Shown here: one piece after another, positions 37,118-45,354 of the stretch
How positions within the stretch are numbered: the stretch's first letter is position 1
Layout of the letters: each line of letters opens with the position of its first letter
From: Pseudoduganella lurida
GTDB taxonomy: Bacteria; Pseudomonadota; Gammaproteobacteria; Burkholderiales; Burkholderiaceae_D
NCBI RefSeq assembly: GCF_007830455.1
Contig: NZ_VLLB01000001.1
Span: 496,001-560,000, forward strand
DNA: 64,000 nt
Reading direction: 5' to 3'
Made by a program: the position numbers and the translations under genes
The notes under the pieces: generated by a model
What the model was told of the DNA's origin: nothing
Databases searched by the model: none
Seen by the model: the letters and a program-made list of their open reading frames with translations, nothing else

Positions 37118-37618
37118 TCACGCTTGCGGTTTCGGCGCGGCGGCCAGTGCCTGCAGCAGGGCCGGATCGGCCAGCAGCTTCGCCACCAGTTCCTCGGCCC
37201 CCGTCTTGCCATCCATATAGGTCAGCAGGTTCGACAGCTGCCCGCGCGCTTCGAGCAGCTTGTTCAGCGATTCGACCTTGCGGGCGATGGCGGCCGGCGC
37301 GAAGTCGTCCATGCTCTCGAACGTCATGTCCACCGACAGATTGCCTTCGCCCGTGAGCGTATTGGGCACCTGCACGGCCACGCGCGGCTTCATCGACTTC
37401 AGGCGTTCGTCGAAATTGTCGACATCGATCTCGAGGAACTTGCGGTCGGAGACGGGCGCCTGCGGATCGGCCGGCTGGCCGGACAGGTCGGCCAGCACGC
37501 CCATCACGAAGGGCAGCTGGATGCTTTTCTCGGCGCCGTACACCTCCACGTCATACTCGATCTGCACGCGCGGCGCACGGTTGCGCGCGATGAACTTCTG
37601 GCTGCTCTCTTTGCCCAC
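37118..37618 (-). CDS. tssB: T6SS contractile sheath small subunit TssB (VipA)
   Basis: Small sheath subunit, 166 residues, starting at GTG 37618 after AGGAGG. Typical blocks are RNRAPRVQIEYDVEVYGAEK, LPFVMGVLADLSG, KFLEIDVDNFDERLKSMKPR and a C-terminal helix with LLTYMDGKTGAEELV. The N-terminal helix is the known binding site for TagJ-type proteins, and tagJ is present downstream. Confidence 0.96.
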   Translation of the reverse strand: MGKESSQKFIARNRAPRVQIEYDVEVYGAEKSIQLPFVMGVLADLSGQPADPQAPVSDRKFLEIDVDNFDERLKSMKPRVAVQVPNTLTGEGNLSVDMTFESMDDFAPAAIARKVESLNKLLEARGQLSNLLTYMDGKTGAEELVAKLLADPALLQALAAAPKPQA

Positions 37619-37658
37619 GATGGCTCCTCCTGGTTGATGTCCCTGCCCGGTTCCGGTG

Positions 37659-38702
37659 TCAGTCCGGCCCGTCCTGGCGCGGACCGCTCACGACCAGCAG
37701 TTGCTGCAGGCCGTCCGGCGCCAGGTCCTCGATGATTTCAAAGAAGTTCTTCGGCACCAGCCGCCTGGCACGCTCCAGCAGCAGCGGCACGGGGCTGGAC
37801 GGCTCGTGCTGCCGGTAGTACTGGCCGATCCGGTCGAGCATGCGGATCACGTCCGCACGGCTGGCGATGTCGCCGGTCGCCGGTTGCCGAGCGCCGCCCG
37901 CGGCCCCGCCTTCCGCCAGCCCCTGCGCCAGGCCGGCTTCGGCAGCACCGATGCCGGCGGCATCGCCCGTACGGGCGGCGGCCTGCGCGGCCAGGAAATC
38001 ATGGGCCCGTTTCAGCAGTTTCGTGAGCGGATCGAGATTGAGGGCCTGCGCGCTGCCCACCTCGCGCACCAGCGCGATCTCGATGCGCAGCGCACCGTCG
38101 CTGGCCCGCGCGACCGCATCGAAGGCCTGCCCGAACACCGGCGCCGGCACATCGAGCATCGCGGCCGCGATCGACGGCAGCTCGAGGACGGTCGCGCCCG
38201 GTGGCACCGGCAGCTCGCCATTGGCGAACTCCAGGTCGCGCAGGGCAAATGCGCCCAGTCCGGGCAGCACCAGCAGCGGCGTTTCGCGCACTTCGCGCAG
38301 GAACAGCGGATCGGTGAGGAGTGCGAGCGAATTGATGCGCAGCGTGGGATCGTTGCCGTCGTCGGCATCGAGCTGCGGATGCACGTGCGCCCAGCGCTCC
38401 TCGAGCAGCGCGGCGATCGCGGCCAGCGTGCCGGCCAGCCCGGCCATGCCGGCCAGCGCCAGTTCGGAACGCGCCAGCGTCACCAGCAGCCGCAAATCCC
38501 GGCTGCGTTCGAGCAGCCCGCGCGCCAGCTGCCGCACGGCCTTCCATTCGGGCGGCACGGCGGGGCTGAGCGTCTCGCCGTACTGCACTTCCGGCTTGCC
38601 GAGGGCGGCCTGCTCCAGCGCCAGGAACGCCGGGTCGTACTCGAGATCGGGGCCGCACGGGTCCCCCTCTCCCACCTCCAGGAGCAGCGCTTCGATATCC
38701 AC
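37659..38702 (-). CDS. tssA: T6SS assembly protein TssA (ImpA family)
   Basis: First gene of the main T6SS operon, 347 residues from GTG 38702 (MDIEALLLEVGEGDPCGPDL), after AAAGAGA. The N-terminal ImpA domain contains EWKAVRQLARGLLERSRDLR and the block ELALAGMAGLAGTLAAIAAL. The C-terminal part contains IRMLDRIGQYYRQHEPSSPV and ARRLVPKNFFEIIEDL, the short TssA type that primes tube and sheath growth. The AT-rich upstream region shares motifs with the PAAR/vgrG promoter region. Confidence 0.94.
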   Translation of the reverse strand: MDIEALLLEVGEGDPCGPDLEYDPAFLALEQAALGKPEVQYGETLSPAVPPEWKAVRQLARGLLERSRDLRLLVTLARSELALAGMAGLAGTLAAIAALLEERWAHVHPQLDADDGNDPTLRINSLALLTDPLFLREVRETPLLVLPGLGAFALRDLEFANGELPVPPGATVLELPSIAAAMLDVPAPVFGQAFDAVARASDGALRIEIALVREVGSAQALNLDPLTKLLKRAHDFLAAQAAARTGDAAGIGAAEAGLAQGLAEGGAAGGARQPATGDIASRADVIRMLDRIGQYYRQHEPSSPVPLLLERARRLVPKNFFEIIEDLAPDGLQQLLVVSGPRQDGPD

Positions 38703-39004
38703 GGTCGGTCTCTTTCAGGCTGCCGGCGCGGGCGCCGGTCTGGTCGTTGTGGTCAGTGTCTTGTTCGATTTTCTTGCCTTATTTTTACCGAGAATATACA
38801 AGACTTTGCGACCGGTTTTATCGCTTGCAAACTGCTTTTTTTGACTAGCTTGCGGTAACTGCCGGCTGGTTTCATCGGCTTTGCCATAGGGATGGCGCGT
38901 GCCGTGGCGGGCAGCTTGCAAGGTGCGTGCTGACGTATCCGCGCCACTGTTCCTGGACGCCGGATGTGCTTTAAACTCGGCGCTTTCAACGCACCGGATG
39001 CGCC
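38703..39004. other. Divergent intergenic region between tssA and the kinase gene
   Basis: 302 bases without a gene. Positions 38757-38850 are clearly richer in A and T than the surroundings and hold the motifs shared with the PAAR/vgrG upstream region. Nearer the kinase gene the sequence is GC-rich again; a possible TTAAAC -10 lies about 40 bases before ATG 39005. No hairpin terminator is visible. Confidence 0.7.
38762..38795 (-). promoter_or_regulatory. tssA upstream motifs shared with PAAR/vgrG
   Basis: On the minus strand ATTCTCGGTAAAAAT (38781-38795) matches 13 of 15 bases with the word upstream of the PAAR-like gene, and GAAAATCGAACA (38762-38773) matches 11 of 12. Distances to the start codons are 78 versus 77 bases for the first word and 59 versus 51 for the second. 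This is the best candidate for a control region common to the T6SS transcripts. Confidence 0.55.
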
Positions 39005-40075
39005 ATGACCGAACCCGAACAGCTGGGCCGCTACCGCCTGTTGCGCGTGCTGGGACGCGGCGCCATGGGCCTCGTCTACGAAGGCATCGATCCGAGGCTG
39101 GAACGCCGCGTGGCGATCAAGGTGATCCTCACGCAGCAGCTCGACGCCGCGCAGCGCGCCGACTATTCCGCCCGCTTCGTCCGCGAGGCGCAGGCCGTGG
39201 CGCGGCTGAACCATCCCAACATCGTCACCGTGTACGACTTCGGCGAGGAAGGCGATGTCGCCTACCTGGTCATGGAAGTGATCGAAGGCGAGGAACTGTC
39301 CGGCTATTTCGACGCGGACCAGGCGTTCCAGCTCGAGTTCACGCTGGAAGATGCGGTGCGCATGACGGGCGAGCTGCTGGACGCGATCGGCTACGCGCAC
39401 CAGAACGGCGTGGTCCACCGCGACATCAAGCCCGCCAACATCATGCTGTCGGCCCAGCTGCGCGTGAAGCTGACGGACTTCGGGGTGGCGCGCCTGCACG
39501 ACCGGCATGCGCCGGCGGCGGCCGATAGCGAGGTCGTGGGCACGCCCAGCTACATGGCGCCGGAGCAGATCGCCGGCCAGGTGGCCGGCCCGCGCGCCGA
39601 CATTTTCGCGGCCGGCATCATCCTGTACCAGTTCCTCACGGGCGAGAAGCCGTTCCGCGCGCCGACGCTGGGCGCCCTGCAGCACCAGATCCTGTACGAC
39701 CGGCCGGCGCTGCCCTCGGTGGCGAATCCATCGGTGGGCCCGCAGTTCGACCGCGTGGTGCTGCGCGCGCTGGCGAAGCGGCCGGAAGACCGCTATCCGA
39801 CGGCGGCGGCGTTCCGGCAGGACCTGATGCTGGCGCTGCGCGGCGGCGCGGCGGGCGACCACACGGTGGCCATCACCCGGCCGCCCGATATCGCCATGAG
39901 CGAGGCGGACAATGCGGACGTTGCTAACGATCGCGCCAGCGATGCGGACGGCAGCGATGTGGATGCCAGCGATATGGACGTCGGCGGTGCAGGCGTCAGC
40001 GCTGCGGACGCCTGCGATGCCGATGCCACGGTCGTCGCCAGCGCGCCCTGGCACCGCGGCGGGACCGTTCGATGA
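39005..40075 (+). CDS. Hanks-type serine/threonine protein kinase
   Basis: A 356-residue kinase of the PknB/PpkA type. The glycine loop is LGRGAMGLVYEG, the catalytic lysine is in VAIKVIL, the catalytic loop HRDIKPANIM, then LTDFGVARL and the activation segment end YMAPEQIAG. All key residues are present, so it should be active. After about residue 285 comes a low-complexity tail rich in Asp, Ala and Ser; there is no membrane helix or sensor domain. It diverges from tssA and overlaps the GAF gene by 4 bases. Control of T6SS through phosphorylation, as PpkA does elsewhere, is an inference from position. Confidence 0.88.
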   Translation: MTEPEQLGRYRLLRVLGRGAMGLVYEGIDPRLERRVAIKVILTQQLDAAQRADYSARFVREAQAVARLNHPNIVTVYDFGEEGDVAYLVMEVIEGEELSGYFDADQAFQLEFTLEDAVRMTGELLDAIGYAHQNGVVHRDIKPANIMLSAQLRVKLTDFGVARLHDRHAPAAADSEVVGTPSYMAPEQIAGQVAGPRADIFAAGIILYQFLTGEKPFRAPTLGALQHQILYDRPALPSVANPSVGPQFDRVVLRALAKRPEDRYPTAAAFRQDLMLALRGGAAGDHTVAITRPPDIAMSEADNADVANDRASDADGSDVDASDMDVGGAGVSAADACDADATVVASAPWHRGGTVR

Positions 40076-40827
40076 TGGCCACCGGGGCGGAGCGCAAGCG
40101 CTTCCTCGGCCGGCTGCACGGGCTGGTGGCCCGCATCGCCGCCACCGGCAATCCGGACGACATCATGCTGGCCATGTCCGCCGAGCTGTGCGACGTGCTG
40201 GGCGCGGACCGCATCACGGTCTACGCACTGGCCGACGATGGTGCCGCGCTGCTGTCGAAGCTGAAGACGGGACTGGCGTCGTTCAAGCAGCTGAAACTTC
40301 CCGTCACGCCGCAGAGCATTGCCGGCTATGTGGCACTGTCGCGCCGGCCGTTGAACCTGGCCGATGTGTATGACGAGGCCGAGCTGAAACGCCACGATTC
40401 GCAGCTGTGCTTCCAGCAGGGAGTCGACCGCCGCACCGGTTACCGCACGCGGCAGATGCTGGTGGTGCCGGTACTGTCGGGCGGTACGGCGGACCGCCGG
40501 CTGCTGGGCGTGCTCCAGCTGATCAACAACACGGCGGCGAACGGGCCGTTTGCGCCGCTGGTGGCCGAAGGTGCAGCCGCGCTGTGCGAGGCGATCGCCG
40601 CGATCTTCGCGCGCAGTCCGGCGCAGGTTGCCCCGGCCCCGTCGAACGCCACGGTGGTGCGGCCCGCCGCCCCCCCGGCCAGCGACGAGACCCGCGTGGC
40701 GGCCGCCGTGCTGCCCCTCGTCGAACGGGCCGTGCAGGGCGGGCTGCGCGAACTGCATGTGCGCACCGAGCCGGGACCGGACGGCAGCCTCCGCTTCACC
40801 GTCACCGGCGTGCTGGGCCCCGGCTAG
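40072..40827 (+). CDS. GAF-domain protein with a short GspE-like tail
   Basis: A 251-residue protein whose first 190 residues form a GAF domain (AMSAELCDVLGADRITVYAL, the loop ARRPLNLADVYD-like, QMLVVPVLSGG, LLGVLQLINN), a ligand- or cyclic-nucleotide-binding fold. A proline- and alanine-rich linker follows. The last 40 residues (LPLVERAVQGGLRELHVRTE, then GSLRFTVTGVLG) resemble the first part of GspE/PilB-type ATPases and then stop, with no ATPase domain. Coupled by ATGA to the kinase gene, so probably a partner or sensor of that kinase. Function unknown. Confidence 0.72.
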   Translation: MMATGAERKRFLGRLHGLVARIAATGNPDDIMLAMSAELCDVLGADRITVYALADDGAALLSKLKTGLASFKQLKLPVTPQSIAGYVALSRRPLNLADVYDEAELKRHDSQLCFQQGVDRRTGYRTRQMLVVPVLSGGTADRRLLGVLQLINNTAANGPFAPLVAEGAAALCEAIAAIFARSPAQVAPAPSNATVVRPAAPPASDETRVAAAVLPLVERAVQGGLRELHVRTEPGPDGSLRFTVTGVLGPG

Positions 40828-40865
40828 CGGCGTTCCGCAGGAAAACGCCGGGACGGGCCTTGCTT

Positions 40866-40871
40866 TATAAT
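40866..40871 (+). promoter_or_regulatory. Consensus -10 box upstream of mfd
   Basis: A perfect TATAAT 74 bases before the mfd ATG. The -35 is not convincing. Confidence 0.45.
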
Positions 40872-40929
40872 GAACGCTTGCCGCCGCCACAGGGCCGCGG
40901 CCGATCGTTGTGTGTCTTCGCCCCTCTGC

Positions 40930-40961
40930 ATGCCTTTCGACCTGAATGCCTTTCGACCTGA
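40930..40961 (+). repeat. Tandem 16-base duplication of the mfd start
   Basis: ATGCCTTTCGACCTGA occurs twice without a gap (40930-40945 and 40946-40961). The second copy is the mfd start. The first copy opens an 11-residue frame, MPFDLNAFRPD, that ends at TAA 40963-40965, overlapping the mfd start in another frame. Initiation at the first ATG would therefore compete with mfd translation. Confidence 0.9.
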
Positions 40962-43900
40962 TTAAAGCACTCCCCAAACCCGGCAACCGGTTCGCGCTGC
41001 CCGCGCTGTACGGTTCCGCCGACGCCTATGCCATTGCACAGGCCGCAACTGCATTGAAGACGCAGGGCCGCATGCTGGCGGTCATCGTGGCGCAGGCCAG
41101 CGATGGCCAGCGCCTGCGCGACGAGATCCCCTGGTTCGCGCCCGGCCTGCGCTGCCACCTGCTGCCCGACTGGGAAACGCTGCCGTACGACGCGTTCTCG
41201 CCGCACCAGGACCTGGTCTCGGAACGCCTGGCCACGCTGCACGAGATCCGCAGCGGCCAGTGCGACGTGATGCTGGTGCCGGCCACGACGGCGCTGGTGC
41301 GCATGGCGCCGCCGTCGTTCCTGGCCGCCTACACGTTCTTCTTCAAGAAGGGCGAATCGCTCGACGAAGGAGCGCTGAAGGCGCAGCTGACGCTGGCGGG
41401 CTACACGCACGTGACGCAGGTGATGTCGCCGGGCGAGTACTCCGTGCGCGGCGGCCTGATCGACCTGTTCCCGATGGGTTCCGCGCTGCCGTACCGTCTC
41501 GACCTGTTCGGCGACACCATCGAGACCATCCGCACGTTCGATGCCGATACGCAGCGTTCGCTGTATCCGGTGAACGAGGTGCGCCTGCTGCCGGGCCGCG
41601 AATTCCCGATGGACGAGGCGGCGCGCACCACGTTCCGCAGCCGCTGGCGCGAGACGTTCGAAGGCGATCCTTCCCGCGCCGTCGTCTACAAGGACATCAG
41701 CAGCGGCATCGCCTCGGCCGGCATCGAGTACTACCTGCCGCTGTTCTTCGAAGAGACGGCCACGCTGTTCGACTACCTGCCCGAAGGCGCATCGCTCGCG
41801 CTCGTCGGCGATATCGACGGCGCGATCCGCCGCTTCTGGTCCGACACGGAAAGCCGCTACCGGTTCCTCAAGTCGGACCGCGAGCGCCCGATCCTGCCGC
41901 CGGAATCGATCTTCCTGCGCGACGAGGCCTTCTTCACCTGCGCGAAACTGCATGCGCGCCTGACGATCGGCAAGGAAGCGGGCAAGGCCGGCCTCGATGG
42001 CGAGCCGTCCGAGCTGTCCGCGCCGGTGCCGAACATCGCCGTCAACCGCCACCTGGAAGATCCGCTGACGAACCTGCGTGCCTTTGCACTGCAGCCGGAC
42101 CTGCGCGTGATGGTCTGCGCCGAGTCGAACGGCCGCCGCGAAACGCTGCAGCAGTACTTTGCCGAATTCGGCCTGCATCCGGCACTGGTGGACGGCTACG
42201 AAGGCTTCCTCGCTTCGCACGACCGCTTCGTGCTGGGCGTGGCGCCGCTGCAGGCCGGCTTCCGGCTGATGCTCGATACGCCCCTTGCCTTCATCACCGA
42301 GACGGAGCTGTATGCCGGCTCCGGCCGGCGCGTGGGCAGGAAGAAACAGGAAGCCGTCACGCAGGTCGAATCGATGGTGCGCGACCTGTCGGAGCTGAAG
42401 ATCGGCGATCCGGTGGTGCACATTAACCATGGCATCGGCCGCTACATGGGCCTGATCAGCATGGACCTGGGCGAAGGCGAGACCGAATTTCTGTACCTGG
42501 AATACGCCAAAGATTCGAAGCTCTATGTGCCCGTCTCGCAGTTGCACGTGATCTCGCGCTACTCCGGCAGCGCGCCGGAGGACGCGCCGCTGCACTCGCT
42601 CGGCTCGGGCCAGTGGGACAAGGTGAAGCGCCGCGCCGCCGAGCAGGTGCGCGACACGGCCGCCGAGCTGCTGAACCTGTACGCCCGCCGCGCCACACGC
42701 GTCGGCCACGCATTCGAGTATTCGTCGCAGGACTACGAGCGCTTTGCCGAAAGCTTCGGCTTCGACGAGACGCCCGACCAGGCGGCGGCCATCCTGAACG
42801 TGATGAAGGACATGACGTCCGGGAAGCCGATGGACCGGCTGGTGTGCGGCGACGTGGGCTTCGGCAAGACGGAAGTGGCGTTGCGCGCCGCCTTCATCGC
42901 CGTCATGGGCGGCAAGCAGGTGGCCATCCTGGCCCCGACCACGCTGCTGGCCGAACAGCATGCGCAGACCTTCGCGGACCGCTTCGCCGACTGGCCCGTG
43001 AAGATCGCCGAGATGTCGCGCTTCCGTACCGGCAAGGAGATCGCCAACGCCATCAAGGGCATGTCGGACGGCACGCTGGATATCGTGATCGGCACCCATA
43101 AACTGCTGTCGGACGACGTCAAGTTCGAGCGCCTGGGCCTCGTGATCATCGACGAGGAGCACCGCTTCGGCGTGCGCCAGAAGGAGGCGTTGAAGTCGCT
43201 GCGTGCCGAGGTGGACGTGCTGACCCTGACGGCCACGCCGATCCCCCGCACGCTGGGCATGGCGCTGGAAGGCCTGCGCGACTTCTCCGTGATCGCCACC
43301 GCGCCGCAGAAGCGCCTGGCCATCAAGACCTTCGTGCGCTCGGAAGGCGAATCGATCATCCGCGAAGCCGTGCTGCGCGAACTGAAGCGCGGCGGCCAGG
43401 TGTACTTCCTGCACAATGAAGTGGACACGATCGAGAACCGCATGGCCCAGCTGACGGCGCTGCTGCCGGAGGCGCGTATCGCGGTGGCCCACGGCCAGAT
43501 GCACGAGCGCGACCTGGAAAAGGTGATGCGCGACTTCGTGGCGCAGCGCTACAACATCCTGCTGTGCACGACGATCATCGAGACGGGCATCGACGTGCCC
43601 ACGGCGAACACGATCATCATGCACCGCGCCGACAAGTTCGGCCTGGCGCAGCTGCACCAGCTGCGCGGCCGCGTGGGCCGTTCGCACCACCAGGCCTATG
43701 CCTACCTGCTGGTGAACGACGTGCAGACGCTGAGCAAGCAGGCGCAGCGCCGGCTCGACGCCATCCAGCAGATGGAAGAACTGGGCAGCGGCTTCTACCT
43801 GGCAATGCATGACCTGGAGATCCGCGGCGCCGGGGAGGTACTGGGCGAGAGCCAGTCCGGCGAGATGCTGGAGATCGGCTTCCAGCTCTACACGGACATG

Positions 43901-44398
43901 CTGAACGAGGCCGTGCGCGCACTGAAGGCGGGCCGCGAGCCGGACCTGGCCGCGCCGCTGGCCACCACCACCGAGATCAACCTGCACGTGCCGGCGCTGC
44001 TGCCGGCCGACTTCTGCGGCGACGTGCACGAACGCCTGTCGATCTACAAGCGCCTGGCCAACTGCGCCTCGCAGGAGGCCATCGACGGCATGCAGGAAGA
44101 GCTGATCGACCGCTTCGGCAAGCTGCCCGAACCGGTCAAGGCGCTGATCGAAACGCACCGGCTGCGCGTTGCGGCGAAGACGGTCGGCATCGTCAAGATC
44201 GACGCGCACGGCGAAGCGGCCAACCTGCAGTTCATGCCGCAGCCGCCGATCGACCCGATGCGCATCATCACGCTCATCCAGAAGCACCGCCACATCAAGC
44301 TCAACGGCCAGGACAAGCTGAAGATCACCGCCAGCATGCCGGACCTGGCCGCCCGCGTGGCCCAGATCAAGTCCGCCATCAAACAACTTACCGCATGA
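40946..44398 (+). CDS. mfd: Transcription-repair coupling factor Mfd
   Basis: Removes RNA polymerase stalled at DNA damage and recruits UvrA, 1150 residues. It has the UvrB-like N-terminal modules (LPDWETLPYDAFSPHQDLVSERL) and the RNA-polymerase-interacting domain (DPVVHINHGIGRYMGL). The translocase motifs are GDVGFGKTEVALRAAF, IIDEEHRFGVRQKE, TATPIPRTLGMAL and QLRGRVGRS, and the TRCF C-terminal domain follows. The length is complete. The ATG at 40946 is the second of two duplicated starts. Confidence 0.97.
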   Translation: MPFDLIKALPKPGNRFALPALYGSADAYAIAQAATALKTQGRMLAVIVAQASDGQRLRDEIPWFAPGLRCHLLPDWETLPYDAFSPHQDLVSERLATLHEIRSGQCDVMLVPATTALVRMAPPSFLAAYTFFFKKGESLDEGALKAQLTLAGYTHVTQVMSPGEYSVRGGLIDLFPMGSALPYRLDLFGDTIETIRTFDADTQRSLYPVNEVRLLPGREFPMDEAARTTFRSRWRETFEGDPSRAVVYKDISSGIASAGIEYYLPLFFEETATLFDYLPEGASLALVGDIDGAIRRFWSDTESRYRFLKSDRERPILPPESIFLRDEAFFTCAKLHARLTIGKEAGKAGLDGEPSELSAPVPNIAVNRHLEDPLTNLRAFALQPDLRVMVCAESNGRRETLQQYFAEFGLHPALVDGYEGFLASHDRFVLGVAPLQAGFRLMLDTPLAFITETELYAGSGRRVGRKKQEAVTQVESMVRDLSELKIGDPVVHINHGIGRYMGLISMDLGEGETEFLYLEYAKDSKLYVPVSQLHVISRYSGSAPEDAPLHSLGSGQWDKVKRRAAEQVRDTAAELLNLYARRATRVGHAFEYSSQDYERFAESFGFDETPDQAAAILNVMKDMTSGKPMDRLVCGDVGFGKTEVALRAAFIAVMGGKQVAILAPTTLLAEQHAQTFADRFADWPVKIAEMSRFRTGKEIANAIKGMSDGTLDIVIGTHKLLSDDVKFERLGLVIIDEEHRFGVRQKEALKSLRAEVDVLTLTATPIPRTLGMALEGLRDFSVIATAPQKRLAIKTFVRSEGESIIREAVLRELKRGGQVYFLHNEVDTIENRMAQLTALLPEARIAVAHGQMHERDLEKVMRDFVAQRYNILLCTTIIETGIDVPTANTIIMHRADKFGLAQLHQLRGRVGRSHHQAYAYLLVNDVQTLSKQAQRRLDAIQQMEELGSGFYLAMHDLEIRGAGEVLGESQSGEMLEIGFQLYTDMLNEAVRALKAGREPDLAAPLATTTEINLHVPALLPADFCGDVHERLSIYKRLANCASQEAIDGMQEELIDRFGKLPEPVKALIETHRLRVAAKTVGIVKIDAHGEAANLQFMPQPPIDPMRIITLIQKHRHIKLNGQDKLKITASMPDLAARVAQIKSAIKQLTA

Positions 44399-44427
44399 AC
44401 CACCTGCCGATGAAGCACGCCCGATGA
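44395..44427 (+). CDS. 10-residue micro-ORF between mfd and serB
   Basis: Reads MNHLPMKHAR. Its ATG overlaps the mfd stop as ATGA, and its stop overlaps the next in-frame serB ATG (44424) as ATGA. The DNA is built from imperfect 14-base repeats (CGATGAAGCACGCC, CGATGAATCAAGCC). Probably a coupling ORF or a repeat by-product; no function can be assigned. Confidence 0.3.
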   Translation: MNHLPMKHAR

Positions 44428-44492
44428 ATCAAGCCAACCTGAATCAAGCCAAAACCGGCCAGGCCGGAACCAGTCAGGCCAGAGACATTTCG

Positions 44493-45335
44493 ATGAACCT
44501 GGTCCTGCAGGGCCAGGACAACTGTTCGCCGCGCCTGGAGCGCATCGCCGCGCTGACGGCACCGCAGTCGATCACCCGCCTGGGCGGCTGCGCGCTGCGC
44601 TGCGAAGGCATCACCTGGTCGCCGGGCCTGCGCCAGACGATCGAAGTGGCGGCCCAGGCGGCCCAGCTCGATGCCACCTACATGATGGGCACGCAGCGGC
44701 TGCAGGATTACCGGCTGGTGGCGATGGACATGGATTCCACGCTGATCACGATCGAATGCATCGACGAGATCGCGGACATGCAGGGCCTGAAGCCGCAGGT
44801 GGCGGCCATCACGGAGGCAGCGATGCGCGGCGAACTCGATTTCGCCGAAAGCCTGCGCCGCCGCGTGGCGCTGCTGAAGGGGCTCGACGCCGCGGCGCTG
44901 GAACGCGTGTACGACGAGCGTCTGCGCCTGTCTCCCGGCGCCACGCGCATGCTCAAGGCCGTGCAGGCGGCAGGACTGAAGACGCTGCTCGTTTCCGGCG
45001 GTTTCACCTACTTCACGGACCGCCTGAAGACGCGCCTCGGCCTCGATTTCACGCGCGCCAACGTGCTGGAGATCGTGGATGGCAAACTGACCGGCAACGT
45101 GGTGGGCGATATCGTCGATGCGGAAGCGAAGCGCGCCACCGTCGAACACGTGTGCGCCACGCTGGGCATCACGCCGCAGGAAGCGATCGTGATGGGCGAC
45201 GGCGCCAACGACCTGCAGATGATGGGCATCGCCGGCATGTCGGTGGCGTTCCGCGCCAAGCCCGTGGTGCGCGAACAGGCCACCGTCGCGTTCAACTTCG
45301 TGGGACTGGACGGGATCCTGAACCTGTTCGAATAA
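44493..45335 (+). CDS. serB: Phosphoserine phosphatase
   Basis: Last step of serine synthesis, dephosphorylating O-phosphoserine. From ATG 44493 (MNLVLQGQDN) it has 280 residues, the normal length. HAD motifs are AMDMDSTLITIECIDEIAD (nucleophile aspartate), LLVSGGFTYFTDRL, and VMGDGANDLQMMGIAG. An in-frame ATG at 44424 would add 23 repetitive residues rich in Asn, Gln and Ala and is coupled to mfd through a micro-ORF; which start is used is open. Confidence 0.94.
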   Translation: MNLVLQGQDNCSPRLERIAALTAPQSITRLGGCALRCEGITWSPGLRQTIEVAAQAAQLDATYMMGTQRLQDYRLVAMDMDSTLITIECIDEIADMQGLKPQVAAITEAAMRGELDFAESLRRRVALLKGLDAAALERVYDERLRLSPGATRMLKAVQAAGLKTLLVSGGFTYFTDRLKTRLGLDFTRANVLEIVDGKLTGNVVGDIVDAEAKRATVEHVCATLGITPQEAIVMGDGANDLQMMGIAGMSVAFRAKPVVREQATVAFNFVGLDGILNLFE

Positions 45336-45354
45336 GCGTCGTCGCTGTCCGGCT

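Noticed and set aside
40865-44386. 1173-residue open frame antisense to mfd
   Set aside because: Shadow frame caused by high GC at third codon positions; His/Arg/Gln-rich composition without domains, while mfd on the other strand is complete.
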